Source: Skermania piniformis
GTDB lineage: Bacteria; Actinomycetota; Actinomycetes; Mycobacteriales; Mycobacteriaceae
Direction of reading: 5' to 3'
Assembly (NCBI RefSeq): GCF_019285775.1
Contig: NZ_CP079105.1
Location: 1,798,001 to 1,862,000 of the forward strand
Length of the DNA: 64,000 bases
Shown: positions 25,636 through 34,017 of the stretch, one piece after another
Layout: each line of letters begins with the position of its first letter
Position numbering within the stretch: the stretch's first letter is position 1
The notes under the pieces: model-generated
What the model was told of the DNA's origin: nothing
The model's database searches: none
What the model saw: only the letters and a program-made list of their open reading frames with translations
Translations under genes and position numbers: made by a program

Positions 25636-26841
25636 GTGACGAATCGGGTTTGGTGGCTGGGGTTCTGGCCGACCCAGTCCGCGGTCCACTGGTGGTTGAC
25701 CAGTCGCGTCCTCGGCGACGGCGCGGTCGGCCTGGTCTCACGGCCACTGTCCGGTCGGATCCCGTCGGCAACGGTGCAGCCCCTGCTGGGCAGGCTGGTC
25801 GACGCTTTGGCGATCGGCGCCGCGACCGACGACGGGCGCCGTGGTGCGGTCTGGACCGGGGCGCTCGCCGAACCACGTGCCGAGCGGGCACTCGCAGCAG
25901 ATCTCGGTCGGGTGCTGCTTCCTCCGGTGCTGACCGCCGCGCTCGGGCAGGCGGGCCTGGACGAGACGGTGGTGATCGCGCCGGGCCCACTGCTCGCCCG
26001 GGTGCCGTGGGAACTGCTGGCGGTCGACGCGGCCGGCACCCGGCTGGTCGAAAAGGCCCGGATCCGTGGTGGTCTCGGCGCCGCGATCCGGGCGGCCGAC
26101 AGCGGCCGTACCGCCCCTGCCGCCGGCGCGGTTCGGGTACTCGATCCGGGCCCGCGTTCGGCCGCTGCCCGCGCGCGCGGCGGAACCTATGCCGGATCGG
26201 TGCCGGCGCCGGTGTTCGGCCCGGCGATCGACGACCGGTGGTACGACGCCATGGGCCCGGAGGACGACTATCTGAACGAGGCCGACACCGGGGTCCCGGT
26301 CACCAAGGATGCACTGTCGGCGATGCTGAGCGGGCGAACGTGGCAGCGAATGTTGTACTACGGGCACACGATTGCCGGCACCAGTACCGCACCGGCGGCG
26401 GCCGGGCTGGTGCTCGCCGACCCCGGCACCGGTGGTCCGTTCGAGCCGTTCGTCGCTGCGGAGTGGATCCGTGAGCCGGCCCGCTGGCCAGCGCCGGAAC
26501 GGGTCGGGTTCGTCAGCTGCCATAGCAACGACACGCACCTCTACGAGCAGATGGGGTTGGCTATGGCCGCCGTGCGAGCGGGGGCGCGGGTGGTGACGGC
26601 GACCCGCTGGTCATTGCCGACCGATATCGCCGTCGGGGTATCCGGTGCCACGCCGACCACCGACCTGGCGTTGGCTGTGGACACTGCCCTCGGCGCGCCC
26701 GACCCGGTGGACACGATTCGGCACTGGCAGCTGGGCAGGCTGTCGGACTGGCGCACCGCCCCGTCGCCGGCGACCGCGCCGCTGCTGTGGGCCTCGCCGA
26801 CGACCTATCAAGTGTGTGCGCTCGCCGGGAGCCCACGATGA
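25636..26841 (+). CDS. CHAT-domain caspase-like protease
   Basis: 401 residues. The C-terminal half has the CHAT pattern: catalytic H244 in LYYGHTIAG, a strand with GLVLADPG, catalytic C295 in GFVSCHSND, then GLAMAAVRAGARVVTATRW, which matches the conserved GA-x-x-V-x-x-x-W closing segment. CHAT proteins are clan CD cysteine peptidases, relatives of caspases and separase, usually allied with TPR proteins. GTG 25636 is chosen because GAGG lies 5 nt upstream; an in-frame extension to 25543 is unlikely. Its stop overlaps the TPR gene's ATG. Residues 1-120 carry no recognised domain. It is the probable effector of the island. Confidence 0.85.
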   Translation: MTNRVWWLGFWPTQSAVHWWLTSRVLGDGAVGLVSRPLSGRIPSATVQPLLGRLVDALAIGAATDDGRRGAVWTGALAEPRAERALAADLGRVLLPPVLTAALGQAGLDETVVIAPGPLLARVPWELLAVDAAGTRLVEKARIRGGLGAAIRAADSGRTAPAAGAVRVLDPGPRSAAARARGGTYAGSVPAPVFGPAIDDRWYDAMGPEDDYLNEADTGVPVTKDALSAMLSGRTWQRMLYYGHTIAGTSTAPAAAGLVLADPGTGGPFEPFVAAEWIREPARWPAPERVGFVSCHSNDTHLYEQMGLAMAAVRAGARVVTATRWSLPTDIAVGVSGATPTTDLALAVDTALGAPDPVDTIRHWQLGRLSDWRTAPSPATAPLLWASPTTYQVCALAGSPR

Positions 26842-28841
26842 ACGCCGGTCCCGCCGAGATCGAGGCCGAGATCCACCGGCTGCTCGAACAGGCCCGCTCG
26901 GTCGGTGACGAGCAGGAGTGCGCGGTGCTCACCGGCGGCCTCGGCGACCTCGCGTTTCAGGCTCATGACTGGCGGGGCGCTCGCGCGTACTACGACGAGG
27001 CGCTGCGCACCCTGGACCCGGCGAGCGGGTACTACGGCGCGTTCCACGGCGATCGAGGCGGCGCGCGGGCCCAGCTGCACGACCTCGACGGTGCGTGCGC
27101 CGACCTGGCCGTCGCGATCGAGCGGGCCGAACGCGACGGTGACCAGCCGCACCTGCTGATCTGGCTGGACAACCTCGCCCAGATCCGGCGGCAGCAGGGC
27201 CGGGTCGCCGAGTCGAACCAGCTGCGCGAACGGGCGGATCGGCTCCGTTCGGAGGTCGCCGCCGAAGACGAGGACCTCGAGGGCAGATACCAGGATCTCG
27301 CGGTCCGGTTCGAAGCCGGCGACGTCGATGAGCAACTGCACGATGCGCTGATCGATCTGCACGAGGCGTTCGCCGAGCGGGACAGTCCGCACTGCGTCGC
27401 GGTGTTGGGTCTGCTCGCGCTGGTGAAGTACCGATTGGGGGACCGGGACGACGCGATCGAGCTGGCCTACGAGGTGCACGATCTGTTCGTCGAGCTCGGT
27501 GGTCGGGTCGCCGCCGCGCAGTCGCTCGTGAACATCGGTGGGATGGCGGTGCTCGATGGCGAGCTGGTCCAGGCCCGGGCGATCATGACCGATGCGCGCG
27601 ACAAGCTCGTCGCGGCCGGCGCGCCGGCCGCAGCGGCGATTGCGGAGCGCAATATCGCCCTGATCGACCTGAGATCCGGACTGCCCCAGGGTGTCTCGCC
27701 CGATGTTGCGGTCGAGGAGGAGCGCGTGGCTCCGACCGACGGTGCCGCGGCCTTCGAGAATCCGGCGGTCGCGGCCAGCGATCTGGCCACCCGAGGGGTG
27801 CGCGAGCTGGTCGTCGGCCGACTGGACGAGGCCGTTGCGTTGCTCACCCGCGCCCACGACATCTGGTGCGAGATCGGTATGCGGTACCAGGCCCACGGTG
27901 CGCTGTACACGATCGCGACCGCCCAGATCGACGCCGGCCGGTTCGACGAAGCGGAGCGACTATTGGATCGCCTCGATCCCCGGGTGGACCCGACCCTGGC
28001 CGGGGCGATCACCGTTGCCGAGGCGGAGGCCGACGTCGATTGCGCCCGGGGCTTCATCGCGATCGCCCGTGGACACCATCGGGAAGCGGAGCGGTTGCTC
28101 CGGGACGCCGCGGCGCGGTTCGCCCAACTGGACAACGAGAACAAGGCGTCGGTCGCTCGGGCCCGACTCGGTGCTGCGCTGGTCCGGGGCGGAGCGGAGT
28201 CGCCCGAACGGGCCGAGGAGGGTCTGCGTGAGTTGGTCGCGGCCCGGACCGGCTTTCGGGCGGTCGGTGCGCACGGCGACGCGGTCCGGGCCGACCTGGA
28301 GTACGCGTTGGCGTTGCGTGGGCTGGGTCGGCCCACGGCAGCGTTCGACGTAGCGGTATCGACGCTGCTGGACATCGACGAGACCCGCTATGACCTGGTC
28401 GTCGCGCGCGACCGGGACAGCTGGCGAGAACGGCACGGCGTGGCCCAGACGCTCGTCCTGGATCTGGCCGACGAACTCGGCGACCCCCGCCGCGCGGCGG
28501 AGCTGATGGAATTCCTGCGGGCGAACGCGCGGCCCGCCGATGTCGATGTGGCCGATCGCGGTGCCGTCGACCGGCCCGATCCGATCTCGCGGTTGTCGTC
28601 GTTCGGTGGCGGTGACCCCGACCCAGGTCCGGCGACCGACCTTGCCGCGGCGACACAGTCCCCGTCGGTACAGTGGGACGGCGTGCTGACCCTGCTCGAC
28701 ACCGGTGACCCGAGCCGGATGCGGATCGCGGCTCCGCCGCCGATTCTGATGCCGTGGGGACCGTTGCTCGCCGGCTACCTCCAGCCGTCGGCCGATGCGG
28801 GTGAGCCGATGGCCTGGGACGTCCAGATCGCGTTCCGGTGA
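26838..28841 (+). CDS. TPR-repeat protein paired with the CHAT protease
   Basis: A 667-residue, mostly helical protein with repeated TPR-like units (for example around GARAYYDEALRTLDP, GDRDDAIELAYEVHDLF, GRFDEAERLLDRLDP and GHHREAERLLRDAA), so a superhelical scaffold. The final 110 residues are Asp/Pro-rich and end in a different, possibly partner-binding, segment. CHAT/TPR pairs are a known association in which the TPR part senses a trigger and gates the protease. Coupled to the CHAT gene by ATGA. Confidence 0.8.
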   Translation: MNAGPAEIEAEIHRLLEQARSVGDEQECAVLTGGLGDLAFQAHDWRGARAYYDEALRTLDPASGYYGAFHGDRGGARAQLHDLDGACADLAVAIERAERDGDQPHLLIWLDNLAQIRRQQGRVAESNQLRERADRLRSEVAAEDEDLEGRYQDLAVRFEAGDVDEQLHDALIDLHEAFAERDSPHCVAVLGLLALVKYRLGDRDDAIELAYEVHDLFVELGGRVAAAQSLVNIGGMAVLDGELVQARAIMTDARDKLVAAGAPAAAAIAERNIALIDLRSGLPQGVSPDVAVEEERVAPTDGAAAFENPAVAASDLATRGVRELVVGRLDEAVALLTRAHDIWCEIGMRYQAHGALYTIATAQIDAGRFDEAERLLDRLDPRVDPTLAGAITVAEAEADVDCARGFIAIARGHHREAERLLRDAAARFAQLDNENKASVARARLGAALVRGGAESPERAEEGLRELVAARTGFRAVGAHGDAVRADLEYALALRGLGRPTAAFDVAVSTLLDIDETRYDLVVARDRDSWRERHGVAQTLVLDLADELGDPRRAAELMEFLRANARPADVDVADRGAVDRPDPISRLSSFGGGDPDPGPATDLAAATQSPSVQWDGVLTLLDTGDPSRMRIAAPPPILMPWGPLLAGYLQPSADAGEPMAWDVQIAFR

Positions 28842-28860
28842 GCCGCCGGGAGGCGGTTCG

Positions 28861-30564
28861 ATGACCTCGGTGGCGGACTACGTCGGCGAGTGGGCAGCGG
28901 GTCATCGGCGAGAGATCGAAGCGGCTGGCACCAGCGTCGGACGGTTCCGGACGTCCGCCCACACCCGGGCCATCGAAGCGATCTTCCGCGATCGACGGGT
29001 GGCTGTCACAGCGCAGCAACAACTCTCATCGGAACTGGCCACCACGGTGTGGCCGTTGGTGGCCGCCGAGTGCGTCGCCTGGCTCACCGTTGTCGAGCGG
29101 GGCGCGCAGCTGAAGGCATTGTTCGTCGAGCGCACGGATCCGCTCGTCGGAGCCGATGCCGAACGGGCGCAGCTGAGGCAGAAGTTTGTGGACAACCGGA
29201 TATCCGACCGGCGGCGCAACCCCCGGGGGGTCGAGGAGAACGTCGCCGAGCTGGTGGCGGAGTTCGAGCGTGCGATCGCCCGCACGGCCGGCGATCCGCT
29301 GGCGCAGCTCAGCCGGATCCGGGCGCAATCCGATCGCTCGGCGGAATGGGCAGCGGCCCGGCAGATATGGTGCACCGCTGCGGGGTTCGTGGCCGACGAC
29401 GGTGACCTCGACGACCTGATCCGGCCGGCCGCCGAGGTGTTGCTCGGCGCGGTCGAGCGCAGCCCGGCCGGCCGGCAGGCGAGCCTCGCGGAGCAGGTGA
29501 CCGCCGCTGCCGCGCGGATCGACTGTCCGTTCGGGATCATGGACCCGGCGAAGCGGCGGTTCATGATGGTCGGCTGGTTGCTCGTCCATGCCGAGTCGAC
29601 CGCCGACTCGGTCACCGCGGCGGCGGATTCGGCTGTCGAGGTGGATCGGGAGGACTCGCGGCAGCGGGTGGCATGGGCCTGTCGTCGTTATACGGACGGC
29701 ACGCACGACATGGTGGGCGGGATGGATCTGCTCCGGGTTGCCGCCGCGACTCCCGGCGTCGCCGCCGTTCCCGATCATGCGCACGGTTGGCCGGAGGCCG
29801 CGCTGGACGGCGTGGGCATCGACGAGAGCATCCGCGGTGTGGTCGGCGAAGCGGTGCCGCTGCACGACCGGACCTGGCAGCAGCGGCCCTGGAACGGCCC
29901 CGCCGTGGTGCTGCGCCGACACTTGGCCGAGGAGAACATCGCGACCGGGGAACACCCGGCGTTCATTCGGGAGTGTCAGCGGGACATGGTGATCCGGTTT
30001 CGGCAGCAGCTGATCCGAAGTGAGCTCGACGGGCCCGCAGCGGACTTTCCAACCGTCCTGGCGGTGCACGGCATGATCAAGGTGATCGGGCAGCGAGCCT
30101 GGCTCACCATGATCAAGAAGCAAGTCGAGGCGTCCGTCCAGCAGACCCGCTACTGGGTCGCAGCAAGCTCGGCCGGATCCCACGCCCCGGATCCGGCCGA
30201 CGCTGTGCTCGAGGATCCGGGGTCTGCTGACGAGCTCGGCGACGGATGGGCTGTGTTGCTGTCGCGGATACTGCCGATGGATCGGATCCCGGAGCACGTG
30301 CAGGCGGATCCGCGAGCGATCCATCACGCCCGGCGGTTCTTGGCCCAGGTGCGCGGTCGTGGCGCGGTCCGGGCGCACTGGGGCCTACCCGCGGGTGCCG
30401 ATCTCGACTTCGACGAGGCGCTCCGGTGCAGTGTGCAGCAGGCCTGGGCGCCCGGCTCGGTGGGCGAGCGGCAACGGCAACGTCGGGAGCGGGAGGTGCG
30501 GCAGACCCGCGCGCTGCTGATCAAGATGGTCCGGGCACAACTCGAGGTCGGTGCTGGGCGATGA
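28861..30564 (+). CDS. Protein of unknown function in the CHAT locus (567 aa)
   Basis: No family recognised. It is Ala/Arg-rich and predicted mainly helical, with no signal peptide, membrane segment or catalytic motif. GGGAGG lies 8 nt before ATG 28861, and 19 bp separate it from the TPR gene. A substrate, adaptor or target-recognition protein for the CHAT/TPR pair would fit its place in the operon. The stop overlaps the next gene's ATG. Confidence 0.7.
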   Translation: MTSVADYVGEWAAGHRREIEAAGTSVGRFRTSAHTRAIEAIFRDRRVAVTAQQQLSSELATTVWPLVAAECVAWLTVVERGAQLKALFVERTDPLVGADAERAQLRQKFVDNRISDRRRNPRGVEENVAELVAEFERAIARTAGDPLAQLSRIRAQSDRSAEWAAARQIWCTAAGFVADDGDLDDLIRPAAEVLLGAVERSPAGRQASLAEQVTAAAARIDCPFGIMDPAKRRFMMVGWLLVHAESTADSVTAAADSAVEVDREDSRQRVAWACRRYTDGTHDMVGGMDLLRVAAATPGVAAVPDHAHGWPEAALDGVGIDESIRGVVGEAVPLHDRTWQQRPWNGPAVVLRRHLAEENIATGEHPAFIRECQRDMVIRFRQQLIRSELDGPAADFPTVLAVHGMIKVIGQRAWLTMIKKQVEASVQQTRYWVAASSAGSHAPDPADAVLEDPGSADELGDGWAVLLSRILPMDRIPEHVQADPRAIHHARRFLAQVRGRGAVRAHWGLPAGADLDFDEALRCSVQQAWAPGSVGERQRQRREREVRQTRALLIKMVRAQLEVGAGR

Positions 30565-31964
30565 CGAATCCCGCCGGAAACATCCGGTACGTCCGGGACG
30601 ACGAGGGTGCGCAGATCATCGGTCCCGGCGCGGGTCCGGCTGCGTCGGTTCGGGTGTTCCTCGCCGGCGGAGTGAGCGTCGTCCTCGATCCGTTGCGCCC
30701 CCGCGTACCGCTGCTCGTCGAGTTCCCCGACGCCGACGAGCAGGCCGAACTGGTGCTTCGCGAACTGCTCGGTGATGCCACGGCGGATTTCCGCTCGGTC
30801 GGCACGCGGGAGCTGGATCTGCCCTCCGGTGACTGGTGGTGGGGCGTGGTGGAGTGGGCCCGGGTCGAATGGCTCGCGATCTGGTCGCCGAATCGGCTCG
30901 ACCCGCAGTTGCTCGATATCGACCGGTTCCGTTGTGCTGCCCGGGCCGGCGATCTCGCCGATCCGGACCGGTGCGAGGAACTGGCCGCCGCGGCGGCGGA
31001 GCCGATTCGAATGCTGGCGGAGCGAGCGGCTGGTGGCCGATTGACGCCGGTCGCGGCCCTGGCTGTGCGCGCTGCGGTCGAAGCGGCACGCGATCATCTG
31101 CCCGGCATCGAACTGCCGGATCCGTGGCCGGAGTCGAACGGCGAGCCCGCCCCGGATCGGCCGGTGCGCGCCCGGCTCTGGGACGTGGTGCGGGCGGTGG
31201 CGCGGCAGGGGCAGGCGGCCACCCTCGGGGAATCCGGCCGGGAGCCGCCCGATTCGGTCGCCGTGCGCCGCAGCTCGGCCGACTGGCGCTTGATCCCGCC
31301 CGGAATCGTCGACCTGGCCGAGGACACGATCGTCGCCAGGGCGGCCGGGGACTCGATCGAGATCACGATTCCGGCGCTCGGTGGCGCAGCTCGTCGATTG
31401 GATCCCGACGTCGACGACGGCTACCTGATGGCGAGGGTCGTCGGGACCGACGCGATGCCGATCGGCCAGTGCGCGCTCTACCCGGACCGGACGATCGCGG
31501 AGTACCGGGGCCGGGCGGTGCTGGATCGGCCGTCCAGCGGCACGGACGTGATCGACGTCTTCCTCGTATCCAACCCGAGGCTTTCCGAGACCGATCCGGT
31601 CCGGCGACAGCTGCAGCGGGTGCGCCGCTGCGCCGCACGGGCGTTGGTCACCGAACGCCTTGCTTCGATCGGATTGGTGGAGTCTGCCCGCTGGGGCGAG
31701 GTCGCGGCATTGTGGGCGATCGTGGCCGACGAAGCCGCTGCGACCTCGTCCGACGGCCGGGACCGCTGGGCAACCGAAGCGATGGCGCTGCAGATAGCCG
31801 CACTGGAGCGCGCCGGCAGTGGCCGGGCACGCATGTTGCGTAGCCGGAATCCGGGCCTGCCCGAACCAGCCGTCGATCGCCTGGCGTCGCCCACGCTCGC
31901 GGAGCTGGATCTGTTGGGCTTGCTCGACGCCGCCGGCTCCGGCGGAGCCCGGCCCGGTGCGTAG
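30561..31964 (+). CDS. Protein of unknown function in the CHAT locus (467 aa)
   Basis: Last gene of the plus-strand arm, coupled by ATGA to the 567-residue protein. The N-terminal 110 residues look like a small beta-rich domain (RVFLAGGVSVVLDP and strands with GDWWWGVVEWARVEW). The rest is mixed and ends in an Arg-rich helical part and a Gly/Ala tail. No motif or known family was recognised. Co-occurrence with the CHAT and TPR genes is the only clue to role. Confidence 0.7.
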   Translation: MTNPAGNIRYVRDDEGAQIIGPGAGPAASVRVFLAGGVSVVLDPLRPRVPLLVEFPDADEQAELVLRELLGDATADFRSVGTRELDLPSGDWWWGVVEWARVEWLAIWSPNRLDPQLLDIDRFRCAARAGDLADPDRCEELAAAAAEPIRMLAERAAGGRLTPVAALAVRAAVEAARDHLPGIELPDPWPESNGEPAPDRPVRARLWDVVRAVARQGQAATLGESGREPPDSVAVRRSSADWRLIPPGIVDLAEDTIVARAAGDSIEITIPALGGAARRLDPDVDDGYLMARVVGTDAMPIGQCALYPDRTIAEYRGRAVLDRPSSGTDVIDVFLVSNPRLSETDPVRRQLQRVRRCAARALVTERLASIGLVESARWGEVAALWAIVADEAAATSSDGRDRWATEAMALQIAALERAGSGRARMLRSRNPGLPEPAVDRLASPTLAELDLLGLLDAAGSGGARPGA

Positions 31965-31973
31965 GTCCGGGGT

Positions 31974-32228
31974 CTACCACTCGTCGAGTTGCACGATCCC
32001 GTCCTGTACCACCCGCACGAACAGATCGCACTTCGTCCTGGCGGGCCGTCCGGCTGCGGCGTACTTCCGGCGGATCCGCTCGATGTGGGTACTCACGGTT
32101 GCCGGCGAGATGTAGAGCCGGCTCCCGGTCGTGCCCTTGGAGTCGCAGCGCAGCCAGGTGAGCAGCACCTGCTTCTCGCGTCGGGTCAGCGTAGGTCGGC
32201 GTGCAGCGCCGGGGTCTGTGGTTGTCAT
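31974..32228 (-). CDS. Solo LuxR-type (GerE) HTH regulator
   Basis: 84 residues, almost entirely a LuxR/GerE helix-turn-helix: LTRREKQVLLTWL begins the four-helix bundle and ISPATVSTHIERIRRKY is the recognition part. It lacks a receiver or ligand domain, unlike NarL-type regulators. ATG 32228 gives the natural start; an in-frame extension to 32273 adds low-complexity sequence. Convergent with the CHAT operon, 9 bp apart, so it may regulate the island and could itself be controlled by phosphorylation (Thr/Ser-rich N-terminus). Confidence 0.78.
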   Translation of the reverse strand: MTTTDPGAARRPTLTRREKQVLLTWLRCDSKGTTGSRLYISPATVSTHIERIRRKYAAAGRPARTKCDLFVRVVQDGIVQLDEW

Positions 32229-32336
32229 CGGAGGGTTCGCCTTTCCCGGTCGAGTGGTCGGGCGCGGCCGCATGTCCGGCGCGCTCGACTACCGAGCAGG
32301 TCCAGGCCGAATGACCGACATGGATGTTCGAGTGAT

Positions 32337-32516
32337 CTACATCACAAATAGATGGCGGAGCAGTCCGGAGTCGACGCCGAGGGTGGCTGCGGTTGCTCGG
32401 GCGGTGGCCGAGTCCTTGCCGAGGAACTCGCCGACCGAGGCGCGAAATTCGCGCACCGAGCCCTTGGTGGCGCGATTCCGGTCAGCGCTGCTCGCATGGG
32501 GGCGGGCGGCGAACAG
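32337..32516 (-). pseudogene. Coding-like remnant without a start
   Basis: The minus frame from about 32516 to a stop at 32337-32339 gives some 60 residues with coding-like composition (segments such as SVREFRASVGEFLGKD and AATLGVDSGLLRHLF) but no convincing start or ribosome site. It abuts the duplicated DapB-like fragment. It looks like the 3' end of a gene lost in rearrangement; identity unknown. The flanking bases 32229-32336 show no other gene. Confidence 0.35.
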
Positions 32517-32517
32517 T

Positions 32518-32691
32518 GTGCGGACCCGGATCCGCTTAGTCCCGCCGGAGAGCTGGGGCGGACACGATGACCGCGATGCCTGCGGTCAGCGCGGTCGGTG
32601 ATGTCGCCGCGGCCCCGCCCGGCATCCTCACGTTGGCCGACGTCGGGCTGCCACGCGCGCCGGCCGGGCTGTGGCTGCGGGACCGGCAGGG
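32518..32691 (+). pseudogene. Truncated duplicate of the DapB-like gene's 3' region
   Basis: 171 of 174 bases match 16155-16339. An 11-bp deletion (opposite about 16196-16206) shifts the frame, and both ends of the source gene are missing. Nothing upstream supplies a start. It is a non-functional gene fragment, probably left by duplication or recombination; the high identity implies it is recent. Confidence 0.85.
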
Positions 32692-32748
32692 CTCGAACCA
32701 GGCGATCGGAGCGGCCGAACGTCAGGAGTCCGGATAGGGTGCTCGGAC

Positions 32749-33972
32749 ATGATGGAGGGCACGCGCGTTGCGGTACCCGAGGATCTCGACTCGGTCACCA
32801 CCGCCGGAATCGAACAGGCAGGCGGGATCGCCGTCGACGAGATCTGGCGGTCGGTCCAGGACTGGTATCGGACCGGGCTGCACCCGGCGATCCAGGTGTG
32901 TCTGCGGGTCGACGGTGCGGTCGTGCTCGACCGCGCTATCGGACACGGGTGGGGCAACGCCCCGGACGACCGTGCGGACACCGACCGGGTGCTCGCCACC
33001 CCGGACACACCGTTCTGTGCGTATTCCGCGGCCAAGGGCATCACCACGGTTGTGCTGCACCTGTTGGCCGAGCGGGGGGTGCTGTCGCTGGACGACCGGG
33101 TAAGTGACCACATCCCGGGATACGAGCGCAACGGCAAGGGGGCGACGACCGTCCGCCACGTGCTAACCCATTCCGCCGGCGTGCCCTTTCCCCAGGCGCG
33201 GGTCGGCCGGCTCGACGACATCGACGATCCGGCGGTCGCGGTTGACGGGCTGGTGCGGATGAAACCGCTGCATCGACCGGGCGCGTTCCATATCTACCAT
33301 GCTCTGACGTTCGGTTTTCTGACCCGTGAGATCGTTCGCGGTGCAACCGGAAAGAGCATCCGCGAGATCCTGGCGGCGGAGATCCTCGATCCGTTGGGGT
33401 TCCGCTGGACCAACTACGGTGTCGTACCCGAGGACGTCGCCGCGGTCGCGCCCGCGCACGTGACCGGCATCCGATCCCGGCAGATCGGTCAGGTCGCGAA
33501 GCTGGTGCTGGGTGCCGACTTCGAGAAGACCATCGCGATTTCGAACGATCCGCGCTTCCTGACCGGGGTGGTGCCGTCCAGCAATACGGTCTCGACTGCC
33601 CGCGAGCTGTCCCGGTTCTACGAGCTTTTGCGGCGGGGCGGCGAACTCGACGGTGTCCGGGTGATCCGGCCGGAGACCGTGCGCCAGGCACGCGTGCAGT
33701 CGATGCGGCTGCGTCCGGAGCTGGTGAATATGGGCCGGCCGGTCCGGATGGGCCAGGGCTTCATGCTCGGCTCCAGCCGGTTCGGCATGTTCGGTCGTGG
33801 CACCCCGCAGGCTTTCGGCCATCCCGGATTGGTCGAGGTGCTCGGGTGGGCGGACCCACAGCGCGGATTGGCCGCAGCGATCATCTCGTCGGGCAAGCCG
33901 TTCATCCAGACCGGCAGCAAGTTCCCGGCGGTGCTGGACCGGATAGCGGCGACGGTGCCGCGGTCTGCGTAG
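32749..33972 (+). CDS. Beta-lactamase-family serine hydrolase (class C/esterase type)
   Basis: 407 residues of the serine beta-lactamase/DD-peptidase/EstB fold. S93-x-x-K96 (YSAAKG) gives the nucleophile and general base; HIYHALTFG fits the Y-x-N-like second motif, and FGHPG near the C-terminus the H-x-G motif. There is no signal peptide, so an intracellular esterase or lactonase of the LACTB/EstB type is more likely than antibiotic resistance. Tandem ATG codons at 32749 and 32752 are both possible starts. Monocistronic on the plus strand, after the gene-debris region. Confidence 0.85.
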   Translation: MMEGTRVAVPEDLDSVTTAGIEQAGGIAVDEIWRSVQDWYRTGLHPAIQVCLRVDGAVVLDRAIGHGWGNAPDDRADTDRVLATPDTPFCAYSAAKGITTVVLHLLAERGVLSLDDRVSDHIPGYERNGKGATTVRHVLTHSAGVPFPQARVGRLDDIDDPAVAVDGLVRMKPLHRPGAFHIYHALTFGFLTREIVRGATGKSIREILAAEILDPLGFRWTNYGVVPEDVAAVAPAHVTGIRSRQIGQVAKLVLGADFEKTIAISNDPRFLTGVVPSSNTVSTARELSRFYELLRRGGELDGVRVIRPETVRQARVQSMRLRPELVNMGRPVRMGQGFMLGSSRFGMFGRGTPQAFGHPGLVEVLGWADPQRGLAAAIISSGKPFIQTGSKFPAVLDRIAATVPRSA

Positions 33973-34017
33973 GTCGGCATCGAGGTCGAGGACTCGGGTG
34001 AACTGTTGCCCGCTCCC

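Noticed and set aside
32749-33972. Antibiotic-resistance beta-lactamase
   Set aside because: No signal peptide and the motif pattern fits the cytosolic esterase/LACTB-like branch; resistance is unlikely.
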